A DNA stretch of 64,000 nucleotides. Origin: Earliella scabrosa (lineage: Eukaryota; Basidiomycota; Agaricomycetes; Polyporales; Polyporaceae). Below the pieces are notes generated by a model that did no database searches, was not told the DNA's origin, and saw only the letters and a program-made list of their open reading frames with translations. Made by a program: the position numbers and the translations under genes. Shown one piece after another: positions 21,733 to 30,607 of the stretch (position 1 is its first letter; each line of letters begins with the position of its first letter). Where the stretch lies: the NCBI GenBank assembly GCA_022605405.1, contig JABYQQ010000004.1, positions 2,728,001 through 2,792,000 of the forward strand, in the 5' to 3' direction.

Positions 21733-23881
21733 TCAGTATGCGCAGTACGCGACGCACAGCAGCGGGAAGCCCGCGTAGAGCCCCAACCAGAACACCATGT
21801 TCCCGAGGAGCTTGTTCCGGCGGATCGCAGGTATCCTCCCGACCGCAATGAGCGGGATCTGCGCGATCTGCACAACAAACGAACAACGACCGGGCGTCAG
21901 GACCACACCACGGATTCGCCAGCAGGAGAGAGAGGGCGCACCTGGAGCGCGAACAGGTAGAACCGGATCTTCTTCGTCACGACGGCCATGACGAGCTCGT
22001 GCGCGGCCGCGCTGAGCAAGAACGTGAAGAACATCGCGCTCTGGCGCGTCAGCTTGTAGCTGCTCATCGACGACGCGTACACGTGCCGGAGCAGGAACGT
22101 GTGCACCGGCCGGTTCCACTTGCGCGAGAACTCGTCCCACGACGTCGAGTTCCACCAGTCGTCGTAGAACTGACGGTCCGCGAAGCTGTTGGGGACGTCA
22201 GTGGCGGCCGCGCGGCATGTGGTGATGACGGGTGTGTGTGTGTGCTCACAAGCTGAGTTCGGCGAAGGCGTTGCATATGCACTCTGCGAGCCGCGGTCAG
22301 CTTCTCGCGCAGGCGTCAGGCAGGGGGAGGCGTACCGAAGATGATGTAGAACAGAAGCAAGTACGAGATCATGAACGGCATCGCCAGGTCCAACAGACTC
22401 CGCGCGAAGCTTTGCTCCTTGGTCGGCGTGAGCGGGATAATGAAAGTCTCCACGATCGTGTACAGCAGCGCAAAGGTGCCGAAGAAGGCGACGGACTTCT
22501 CGAACACATACAGAGGCCGAATGCGATCCGTTCGCGGATATTCCAGTTCGTACACAAGCGTCGGCGTCAGCTGGTACCACGCGAAGTCGCAGAACGTGAT
22601 GTTCGCAGGCCACCGCACGCGACCTTCGATAGGGCCGTGCAACTCGCGCTCAAGCTCGACATGATGCTTGGCAAGCGACGCGATGGCTTCGTTTGGATGA
22701 TTGGAGAGAATCTCCGAGGGCGAGGGGGGTTGTGTTGGGATGGTCGGGGTGTCGACCGACATGACGCGGGTTCCGGTCGTCTTGACGCCTGAAGCGGTCG
22801 CGGTTTCGCCGTTGGCAGCGCCGCCGGGCGAGGCGTGGTTCGCGAGACGTTGGCGAAGAGTCGCGGCCGTGCGCGCGTCGATGTAAGAAGTTGTGCTGCC
22901 ATCAGGTGCATCGGATGGGACGCTGGGCGTGCCGCTCTGGATCGGAGACTCGTGCTCCAGCATGATGGCCTCAGCTTTGTGGAGTGCTTCATCCCATCCG
23001 CCTTCCGCTTCCGTCGCTTTCTGGAGCTGAGCGAGGACCTTCTCGGCCTGTTTGTGAGTGTGAGCGAGCTCGCCGTTTGTGCTCAAATAGGAGTGCATCT
23101 TCATGATCATGACCTACAAAGCCGAATCGGGTTAGTCGAGAGAATGCCTTCATATGCGCTATCGTTCCGTGTCAGCACCGCGCCCTGCGCGCACCGATCA
23201 GGGATGTGCGTCACGATCGTTCGGTCGTCAACGGGGGCGGGCTGGCACCGAATACGGTTGCGACAGCAGCGAACGAGAGTAGACACGAGACTCACAAATG
23301 AGTGGAGGGTGAGGAATCCAGACTGGACCCAGGGCCATTGACTTGTGGGGATGAGTCTAGGGTGCGAGCGGACAGAGAGACAGCACGTACCGGTTGAACG
23401 TCCACGTCACGGCAATACCGAGGACAGCACACTGCCAGAGGTGCTGGAGAACAAGGCCGAGAGGGTAGTACTTGAGCCAACCCTTGGCCACGGCCTTCGC
23501 AAAGGGAACGCAGAGAGCGGTGTTGAGTACGAGGACACCATCGGATATCGCGAGTGTGATCGCGTCGCGCGAGATCATGGACGCGAACTCGAAGTTGAGG
23601 GGCAACCCTGTTCTCTCCACGCTGCGAACATAGGTGCTCATCGCGAAGAGAAAGAGGGAGATCCAGAAGAGCGTGAAGAAGCCACGGAACTCGTTTCGTG
23701 TGCTGGACTCATTGGAGATGTCGAAGTGGGATTTGCGAGGGGCGAAGGTAATCATGGCGCGCAGCTTGTTCGTAGAGGAGGAGCGATAGGGTTGGGAAAC
23801 ATATAGTGTACCCTGCGCTGGCACTGCGGTGGAGCCATTTGGATGGATTGTGTTTGGCGAGGACGAGACTGAGGAGGACAT
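21733..23881 (-). CDS. ARE2: Sterol O-acyltransferase (MBOAT), Are1/Are2 type
   Basis: ER enzyme that esterifies ergosterol and other sterols with acyl-CoA for storage in lipid droplets. Start chosen at ATG 23879-23881 (MSSSVSSSPNTIH); the frame is open further upstream but without similarity. After a polar N-terminus come FTLFWISLFLFAMSTYVRS and DGVLVLNTALCVPFAKAV, then QWPWVQSGFLTLHSFVMIMK. A charged loop follows, then FCDFAWYQLTPTLVYELEYP. The MBOAT signature is FYDDWWNSTSWDEFSRKWN and the catalytic histidine lies in LLSAAAHELVMAVVTKKI. It ends FWLGLYAGFPLLCVAYCAY. Several introns are present; one carries a short TG run near 22230. It is the third sterol gene of the window after the ERG4 pair. 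Confidence 0.94.
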
Positions 23882-24338
23882 GGTGGCGTCAGACAAGGCA
23901 GAAGCGGCCGCACGCGTCAGGCGGACGAGGCTGGTAGAGAGAGTAGAGCACAGGCGGTGAGTGGACGGGCTCGCGTTCGCCCTCGCCTTCATATCGACGT
24001 CATCGGCCCCTGCCTGTTCTGGTCCTCCGTCATCGTCCTGACACACCTCCCTCCAACCCGGGCACCCGCGCCTCTCGGCCAGCTCTCCCGGCCTCTTGCT
24101 CTTGCGTCACCACGAACACTTGACTGCGTGCCCCAGCCATGCTTGCACACCCACACTCATTGTGCTGACCGCTGTTCCGCACGCACCGAATCACAAGCTC
24201 ACACGAGACCGATGGACACGGAGACCCCAAACATGGTGGTAAGCATACATTCCATGTGCCATAAGCATACATAGCGCGACAATCTCGTTCGCCTTTTGGG
24301 GGCCGATACCACAGCATACCGACAAAGACACGTCCCGC
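23882..24338. other. ARE2 upstream region / eL8 3' flank
   Basis: 457 bp between two minus-strand genes. It includes a CRE-like GACGTCAT at about 23997-24004. No E-box like those of the ERG4 promoters is seen, and no gene. Confidence 0.5.
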
Positions 24339-25733
24339 TCAGAGCTTGGATGCGTTCGCCACGGAGAGGGTCTGCCCGGCAGCCTTCGCGCGCTTGCGGA
24401 GCATCTGGGTCGACTTCGCGCCACGGATACCTCCACCCCACTGACGGCGCTGCTCCTCGTACTTGTCGGTGCTAGAGAGCGACGGTTGAGCGCGTGTGGA
24501 GCCAACCTCAGCCAAATGACAACTCACAAGTTCGCCTTGGCGGCACTGACAAGGGTCGCAAGCTCACGCTGGTCCTCACTCTTGACGTCCTGCACGCACA
24601 GGACAGCAGCGGTCTTCTTGTGCACGACCGTACCCAGGCGGGCCTTGCCCTTGACAATCACATATGGCACACCCATCTTGCGGCACAGCGCAGGAAGGAA
24701 GACCACAAGCTCGATCGGGTCGACGTCGTGAGCGATAACGACGAGCGACGCCTTCTTGGCCTCAATGAGGGCAACAGTGTGGTTGAGGCCATACTTGACA
24801 AACAGAGGCTTCTTGGAGTCCTGTGGAACATCCTTGTAGACCTTCAATTATATCACGAGCAAGGGCGACGACGCACCTTGGCCTGAGCCTCCTTCTCCTC
24901 GGCAGTTGCCTTCGCAAGAGCGTCAAGACGAGCCTTCTTCTCCTGCTTAGTCTCAGGGCGGTACCTACAGAGGCCATAAGTAACAGAAAGGGAGAGGGTT
25001 GGGATTGCGCACTTGTTCAGGAGCTTGAACAGCTGCGTCGCAGTGTTCTTGTCAAGGGTGTGCGAGAACTGAGCGATGGCCGGGGGAACCTTCAGACGCT
25101 GGCTGAGGATGACCTTCTGGCGCTGAAGGCGAACGTATTCGGGCCACTTGACGAAACGAGTGAGGTCCTTCTTGGGCTGAATGTCCTGGCCTGTTAACAG
25201 AGGTCAAGCACTTGTGAGCAGAGGGAAAAGGTAGCAAATTATGAGGGGGGAAAGACTCACCGATACCGAAGTTCTTCGAGCGAGACTCGAAGAGAGGGTT
25301 CTTTTGGGTCTTGGACCCAGCCTTGCTACCGAAGGGAGCAGAGGCGGGCTTCTTGCCGGTTCCGGACTTGGCCTTGGGCTGGTCATTGAGACGAGGCGGT
25401 CAGCAAGGCTGTACGCAGCATGAGAGCTACGGCCGTCGCTTTGCACTCGGAGCTCTAACGCCCGCATCCGTGCATCCCGATCAGGACGAACAGATACGGG
25501 CCCAGCAATCGCTCTCGCGTCATCGTTGTCCTCTCAAAGGAGGGAACTCCGCGGACGATATGTGCTAGTGCGGAGGATCCTGTCTGAGCCAGATGTAAGT
25601 GGTCAGTCTGAGGATACGGCGTCATCCACCAATGGTACGCACCATCCAACCCCGATGTCTCTCATTCTGACAGAACCCTCCGCTGCTCCGCGTGCATCGC
25701 GACGGCCGACGTCGATCTGTGAATGCTCACCAT
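24339..25733 (-). CDS. RPL8: 60S ribosomal protein eL8 (L8/L7a)
   Basis: Structural protein of the large ribosomal subunit. Coding order: [74 protein letters not shown], the L7Ae-like core ([60 protein letters not shown]) and the end [20 protein letters not shown]...VANASKL. Exon 2 begins at 25378 with CCC, so the initiator must be spliced on. The best candidate is ATG at 25731-25733, in CACAATG context and followed by a consensus GTGAGC donor; the intron would be 352 nt. A second candidate is ATG 25643-25645 before GTGCGT. Identity is certain; the start is not. Confidence 0.9.
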
Positions 25734-26117
25734 TGTGTCTTGAGGAGGTCGGCTTGAGCTGTGTCGGCTTGTGGATGTCGGAGGCGACTTGGACGACAAG
25801 ATTTCGAGCGCGTGTGGAGATTTGAGCTCCGCTGAAACCTTGCGGGACCGAGCCACTGACTAGTTCGGACTCCGATTGATTCGTTGCGGAGCCGATAGTG
25901 ATTGGTCCTTCCCGTTCAAGTCAACCTATTCAGAGTGAACTTAACGGTTGGGCAGTAATGAGGTGTGTGCGTAGTGCTCAAAATCATTCGGTGGAGAGCA
26001 GTATCTGACTCATATCGGTTGACTTGATAACAGGGAATGGGAATGAATGACTATGGACGATTACAAGTCCTCTATAACTTACGAACCATAACAAGCCTGG
26101 ACCTCAAGCCTGAGCAA
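25734..26117. other. eL8 promoter region and 3' flank of Gag-like gene 2
   Basis: 384 bp upstream of eL8 and downstream of the minus-strand Gag-like gene 2. No gene is supported and no clear TATA box is seen. Confidence 0.45.
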
Positions 26118-26663
26118 CTACACCAACTGTGCCACCAGGAGGGCATAACCATACGCCAGGCGCAAGACCATGCCCAACAGGAGGAAGTAGACGATCTTCA
26201 ACCACCTCCACCTCCTCTCGGCGTTCTCCTGGCACTCCAGGTCGTGGTCCATGAGCGCAGCCCACAGTCCCGCAGCGGTCGCCCGCTCGTGCTCGCACAG
26301 CGCGAGCCGGACATGCTCGCTCCGCACGTTCAGCACGATCAGCGCCTTGCAGAGCTCGTCGTCTGCCGCCCACCGGTCGCGGACCTTCTTCTCCTCCTCC
26401 TCCGAGCTCTGCTTGCCGTCCGTGACCATGGCGAGCGGCGGGAGGAGGAAGGACGGGCAGCGGACGTATTCGAGGTGTGCGGTCGGGATGCCCTTCATGC
26501 GGAGGACGGTCTCGATCGCGTGCTTGAACTCGAGCCAGTTGTGTGGCCCGAGGCGGAGGTGCTCGGGGAGGAAGAGGTCCGACAGCGCGACGTCCGTGGA
26601 GATGTCGCGGTAGACTGGGTGGCTGGTCGCCCGGGTCTGGTACTCGAGTGTGACGAGAGTCAT
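26118..26663 (-). CDS. Small Gag-like (UBN2/Copia type) protein with C-terminal membrane helix, member 2
   Basis: Single-exon protein of 181 residues, related to the plus-strand gene at 20833. The shared core aligns as LFLPEHLRLGPHNWLEFKHA then IETVLRMKGI, and DRWAADDELCKALIVLNVRS. The counterpart motifs in member 1 are FFPEPLRLG, WPEYKHAVET and DELCKAIITLNI. A Glu/Lys-rich loop (SSEEEEKKVRD) lengthens this copy. The C-terminus RWLKIVYFLLLGMVLRLAYG predicts a membrane segment, as in member 1. The reading frame is intact and a palindromic TATA element lies about 155 bp upstream of its ATG. No retrotransposon enzymatic domain is adjacent. Function is unknown; origin from a Copia-type Gag is inference from the W...EFKHA / DDELCKALI pattern. 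Confidence 0.6.
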   Translation of the reverse strand: MTLVTLEYQTRATSHPVYRDISTDVALSDLFLPEHLRLGPHNWLEFKHAIETVLRMKGIPTAHLEYVRCPSFLLPPLAMVTDGKQSSEEEEKKVRDRWAADDELCKALIVLNVRSEHVRLALCEHERATAAGLWAALMDHDLECQENAERRWRWLKIVYFLLLGMVLRLAYGYALLVAQLV

Positions 26664-28347
26664 GCTGGCGAATGGTAGACGTCAGCATACACCTCGCGGA
26701 AGATCGCAAGACAACGAATCATGCACGTACGTGTGAGAGTGTTCTCGGTGAGGGGCGGCGATGCTCGAGGCTAACGTTGCTGAAAAGTGTTGCTGGTCAT
26801 CGCAGACCCAGTTGCGGTATATATACCCGCTGAACCACTCGACCCACAATGCCGACGCTTTTGCACATTTCATTCGTGCCACCGAATGCAATGCGCGAAA
26901 GCGCGCCGCGGGGCTCTTGCGTCCAGCACCCCGTCCAGACTTCATTTGCGACAACGCTACGTCGCAGGCTGGAGCCTTTGCCCCATCCCCAGCAGCGACA
27001 TTGACAAACACGTTCTTTGCAGACGGGAACCCCTCCGCCGTATAGTCACCTCGTGTATCTCATTGCCCGCCACAAGTATATGCAGAAGACGCTCATCTCG
27101 AACAATGCAACCGACGTCCGGCAACTAGACCGGTGGCCACCCTTCAACAATCGTCTTCGTCCTTGTCCTCGTCGCAGAACGCGCCACGCGCGACGGTTTA
27201 CCCCAATCGCCTGCGACGTGCTGTGTGGGCCTCTATGAGGCTTTGTCATGCGCGCAAAAGACAGATGCTTCATGGGTAGGTGCGCTCGACGTTCCAATTC
27301 GTGGTGCAAGGTGCCCGGGCTGCATATCCACCCCAAGGCCCCGAGCATATTAGAGCGCGTTGATTGTGGTGTGGGCCCGACGAGATCGAAACGGTGCGTG
27401 TAGCCCCCGTATACAAGGCGAAATGTGAACCTACCGCTGATAGCGCATTTCGTTTTGTGGCAGGTGGGCTGCCGGCGCTGGCAATCGTTGCCTACTTTGC
27501 GGCCTGGCGTTTGTGCTGCCGTGCATATCAGTGCTGAGCGGAGGATACCTTCCGCCCTCCCCGTTCGTCTTTACGTTCTCATCGACGGATGTGGCAATCG
27601 TCCATCCGAACTTGGGAACGAGGCGGCCCCCAAAATCCCCTGCTGAGGCGTGCCTAAGGCACTGAGCCACAAGCCTTTGAGCTGCCAGCATTCGCTCTGC
27701 AGGTTCCCGATGCAACAGCTGGCCGAGACCCAGAGAGCGGACGAAGAGAAGAGACATTCGACAAACTGTATCATGCGCCGTCCCCTCGACTTCTCCATGG
27801 CACTTCCAGTGACCTTGCAATGGAGTCATGCGGTACGATGTCGCTTCCTCGTCGGCCCCAGTCATCTCAGCCATCACACAAAGGACAAGGAAGGAGGACG
27901 CAAGACCCTACAACCGTCAAGAAGCAGAGGTTTGCGTAAAAATGCACGCCTCGGCAATGTATGCATGACTGGAACGCGTCGGCGACGAGCACCTATCCGA
28001 GTTGCGCGACCGAGCAGAATCCTGGCCAGGGCGGTTTGGGCTTCTGCACTCGGCGAATACGCCTTATTGCGGGGAGGGTCATCCGCATGACCCTCCTCAG
28101 CCCCGAAGTACGGTGCGAAACCACGTTAGCGTCCTGTCCTTCGCCTCGCAGCGGCAGCCACAACGAGGATATAAGGCGCAAGGACGACGACCCTTGTACG
28201 TCAAGTCGCCGCTGACTCTTACATCGAGCACGACGACCCCACCACACTCTCTGAGACCGTGTCATTACCCGTACGCTCTTCATCCGACGTCACTGTTGTG
28301 TTCAGGGCGTTGCTGACCAGCCCTGCAGGCTCATTGCTACCACCACC
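26664..28347. other. 1.7 kb divergent intergenic region
   Basis: No recognisable gene. It carries the palindromic TATA element (26816-26827) and, near 28165-28175, a GATATAAGG TATA-like element 175 bp before the gene at 28348. Minus-strand and plus-strand open frames of 100-150 codons here lack any family signature or plausible splice context. Confidence 0.4.
26816..26827. promoter_or_regulatory. Palindromic TATA element GGTATATATACC
   Basis: A perfect 12-bp palindrome, about 155 bp upstream of the start codon of Gag-like gene 2 on the minus strand. It is the only strong TATA box in the region, so it suggests this gene has a real promoter. Confidence 0.4.
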
Positions 28348-28812
28348 ATGTCCGTCCCCAATGGAATCATCTGGGAGAACTTCGTGACCGCGCAAGGGAA
28401 GGAGTTCTCCCTCGGGCGGCCCGCCCCCGAGTCCAAGCCCGACGGGACCTCCGAACTAGCCCCTGAGCCCCAGGCCCTCACCGCAGGCGGCCCCGTCGCG
28501 CTCGCGAGCGGCCCGTCCTTCAACATCGCCGTGAACTGGCCGGTTGCGCACGCGGGCGCGTGGGACGAGTGGAAGGCGACCGGGGACGACGTGCGGCGCA
28601 CGGCGCGCATCACGCGCTACAACCTGTACAAGTACGGCACGCCGAGCGACAACTGGAACTACATGCTGCAGTTCACGAACGAGGACACGTACCACTACTA
28701 CTTCTCGGACCAGGAGGGCGACACGTACTCGGTCAACACGTTCCGCAACGGCGACCATTACCTCCGTTACAACTCGAACGCGCCGAACATCGTTCGCGTG
28801 AGCGGGAACTAG
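28348..28812 (+). CDS. Orphan small protein, aromatic-rich C-terminal domain
   Basis: Single-exon protein of 154 residues in CACCACCATG context. I do not recognise the family. Residues about 1-60 are Pro/Ala/Glu-rich and look flexible. Residues about 65-154 are rich in Trp, Tyr, Asn, Thr and Asp with alternating hydrophobic and polar residues (AGAWDEWKATGDDV, ARITRYNLYKYGTPSDNWNY, YYFSDQEGDTYSVNTF, HYLRYNSNAPNIVRV), suggesting a compact beta-rich domain. There is no signal peptide, membrane helix or cysteine pattern. Coding character is supported by strong third-position GC and a clean single frame. A TATA-like element lies at about 28170. It could be a cytoplasmic lectin-like or stress protein, but nothing in the sequence proves that. 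Confidence 0.65.
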   Translation: MSVPNGIIWENFVTAQGKEFSLGRPAPESKPDGTSELAPEPQALTAGGPVALASGPSFNIAVNWPVAHAGAWDEWKATGDDVRRTARITRYNLYKYGTPSDNWNYMLQFTNEDTYHYYFSDQEGDTYSVNTFRNGDHYLRYNSNAPNIVRVSGN

Positions 28813-29352
28813 GCGGGAGGTGTCCGACCTGGAGTGCTCGAGGCGGGGCAGAAAGAGAGAGGTGATGGAGATGGCGGGCTCGGGATCATGATGCACTGGC
28901 GAGTGGAGAGAGAAGGGGAAAGGGAGGTTCCACACATGTTATTATGACCATGCTATGTGTCTATGGATGCTATCCAGTCCACTCCAGGTTGCTCCAGGCA
29001 TACTTAAGTGCTGGTACTTACTTAATCTCACTGGGCTTCAAGTTGGCTTCAAGTTCTGTCAAGTATGATTTACGCGTAGATCTGAGATCGAGTCTACTGC
29101 GGCGGCGAGCGCTACTTGGCGGAATTTCCCCAAGCGAGCACCCCAACTTCTTGAGCCCAACCTCCACTGCACCCCGCCCGTCGTCGTCGACTTGCACCGA
29201 GGTTCGTTTCTGCTCGTCGTTACGCGGATCCTTGCAGCCAATACCCCCAACATACGCCGTCCAACGACTCTGTACGCACTTACGACTCCGCCACACTCCT
29301 GAGATTGGTACACTACGACCCACAAGGCCCTAACATATCCACCACCTGCACA
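28813..29352. other. Intergenic, upstream of SPT small-subunit-like gene
   Basis: 540 bp without a supported gene. It contains a perfect tandem pair of the 11-mer GGCTTCAAGTT (29034-29055) and similar short direct repeats just before it. Confidence 0.5.
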
Positions 29353-29982
29353 ATGGCTTCCTCCACCAGGTCCACGTCCACGACCTCTTCCTCGTCCGTG
29401 ACCATTACGGACCCCGCCTACCACACCGCCGCCATGTCCTACGCCGAATGGAAGCGTGAGCCGACCATCACCCAAGTCCTCTTTGGGCTCCAGCTCCCAT
29501 ACCGCCCCCCGCGTTCGCTCATCGGTACCTTCCTCTGGCGGAGACGAGTATGGGTTGAGGTCACCTTTGCCCTGTCCATGCTTGAGCCCTGGGAGAAGTT
29601 CCTCGTCTGTGAGTGTTCCTCTCTCCTTCCCCCCACCACTGCAGTCTCGTCTCCATCTCCCCAATATTTGCAGCTCGAAGCTGCGCGTTAGAACAGCGAT
29701 GCTTACTCCTCTTGCCTTTGTGTTCCAGTGGTTGTCATGTACCTCACGCTCGGCCTCCTGCTCGTCGGTATGACCATGTACCTCCCCCACCATCTGGCGG
29801 AGATGAACGCCCGCGGCGTGTACTACCTTACGGGTCGTCATCCCTCCGGCGCCGGCGCAGCAGCGGACCTCATTGGCGGCGTGTCGGACTCGCTCGTCCG
29901 TCTCAAAGACGTAGCAACGTGGGGACTCGACACGTCGCTCGCATACGCCGGCTGGGGCGCGAGCGCGCACCCGGAGCTGTGA
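29353..29982 (+). CDS. Serine palmitoyltransferase small subunit-like protein (SPTSSA type)
   Basis: Small ER-membrane activator of serine palmitoyltransferase, the first enzyme of sphingolipid synthesis. Exon 1 encodes a Ser/Thr-rich leader MASSTRSTSTTSS, then YAEWKREPTITQVLFGLQLP and FALSMLEPWEKFLV. After an intron (GTGAGT to CCAG) comes VVMYLTLGLLLVGMTMYLPH and HLAEM. The block Y/F-x-L-x-MLEPWE-(K/R), a hydrophobic helix, then MYLPHH matches the animal ssSPT pattern MLEPWER ... FMPQHI, which is the basis of the call. The N-terminal extension of about 70 residues and the C-terminal extension of about 50 residues make it longer than the 70-80 residue animal subunits. It is convergent with the DUF2235 gene. 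Confidence 0.75.
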
Positions 29983-30607
29983 CTTGTCATCGAGTCGAGA
30001 GTGGAGAGATAGCGCGAGGTGTTGTTCCTAGTAGACAAGTTTGGACCGGTTTACCATCGTAGAGCTTCATATGGTACGTGTATGTGGCGTTATGTCCAGT
30101 GCATCGTGCTCATTTCCGCTCCTCCCTTAGATATATACCATTATTACTTTCGGGAGAACGGCACGTAGTGGTGCCCATATATCTAGGTCGACGGTGTTAC
30201 GGTACACGGTATAGAATGGTTGTTCATCCAGGTCGCGACCGAACCGTCACCAAACAGCCAACGTTGAAGAACGGATTCTCCATCCGCTAGACACGCAGAG
30301 TGATCACGCATGTTCCTCACATTCGGCAGGACCCTACATGACGCGTTGACTGGACTCGACCTACGGAATGAGTCACAGTCCCGGCTGTATACGACACACT
30401 GGGCCTGTAAGCGGCTGAGGTATATAATACATCAAGAAATAACGATACAGCGAAGCGATGTGCCTCGATGAACGTCAACCAAGGAATTCGCTCGCTTCGA
30501 CGACATTCCTTGCCGACCATAAAGCCCACGAGAGGCGGCTGAGCGGAAGGATGAACGCAGAAATCACTGGGTCGGATGTCCGTATGCATCAAATTGTGCG
30601 GGTGACC
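29983..30607. other. Convergent 3' flanks
   Basis: 625 bp between convergent stops at 29982 and 30608. AT-richer sequence with several TATATA and TATAATA runs, and no supported gene. Confidence 0.5.

Noticed and set aside
22225..22250. TG dinucleotide run
   Set aside because: Short microsatellite inside an ARE2 intron with no sign of function.
25379..25730. Box C/D snoRNA in the eL8 first intron
   Set aside because: CGATGAC- and CTGA-like boxes occur, but spacing and terminal stem complementarity do not fit. Not supportable by eye.
27431..27877. Minus-strand open frame of 148 codons in the 26.7-28.3 kb gap
   Set aside because: No recognisable motif, no promoter or splice context, and composition like the surrounding non-coding DNA.
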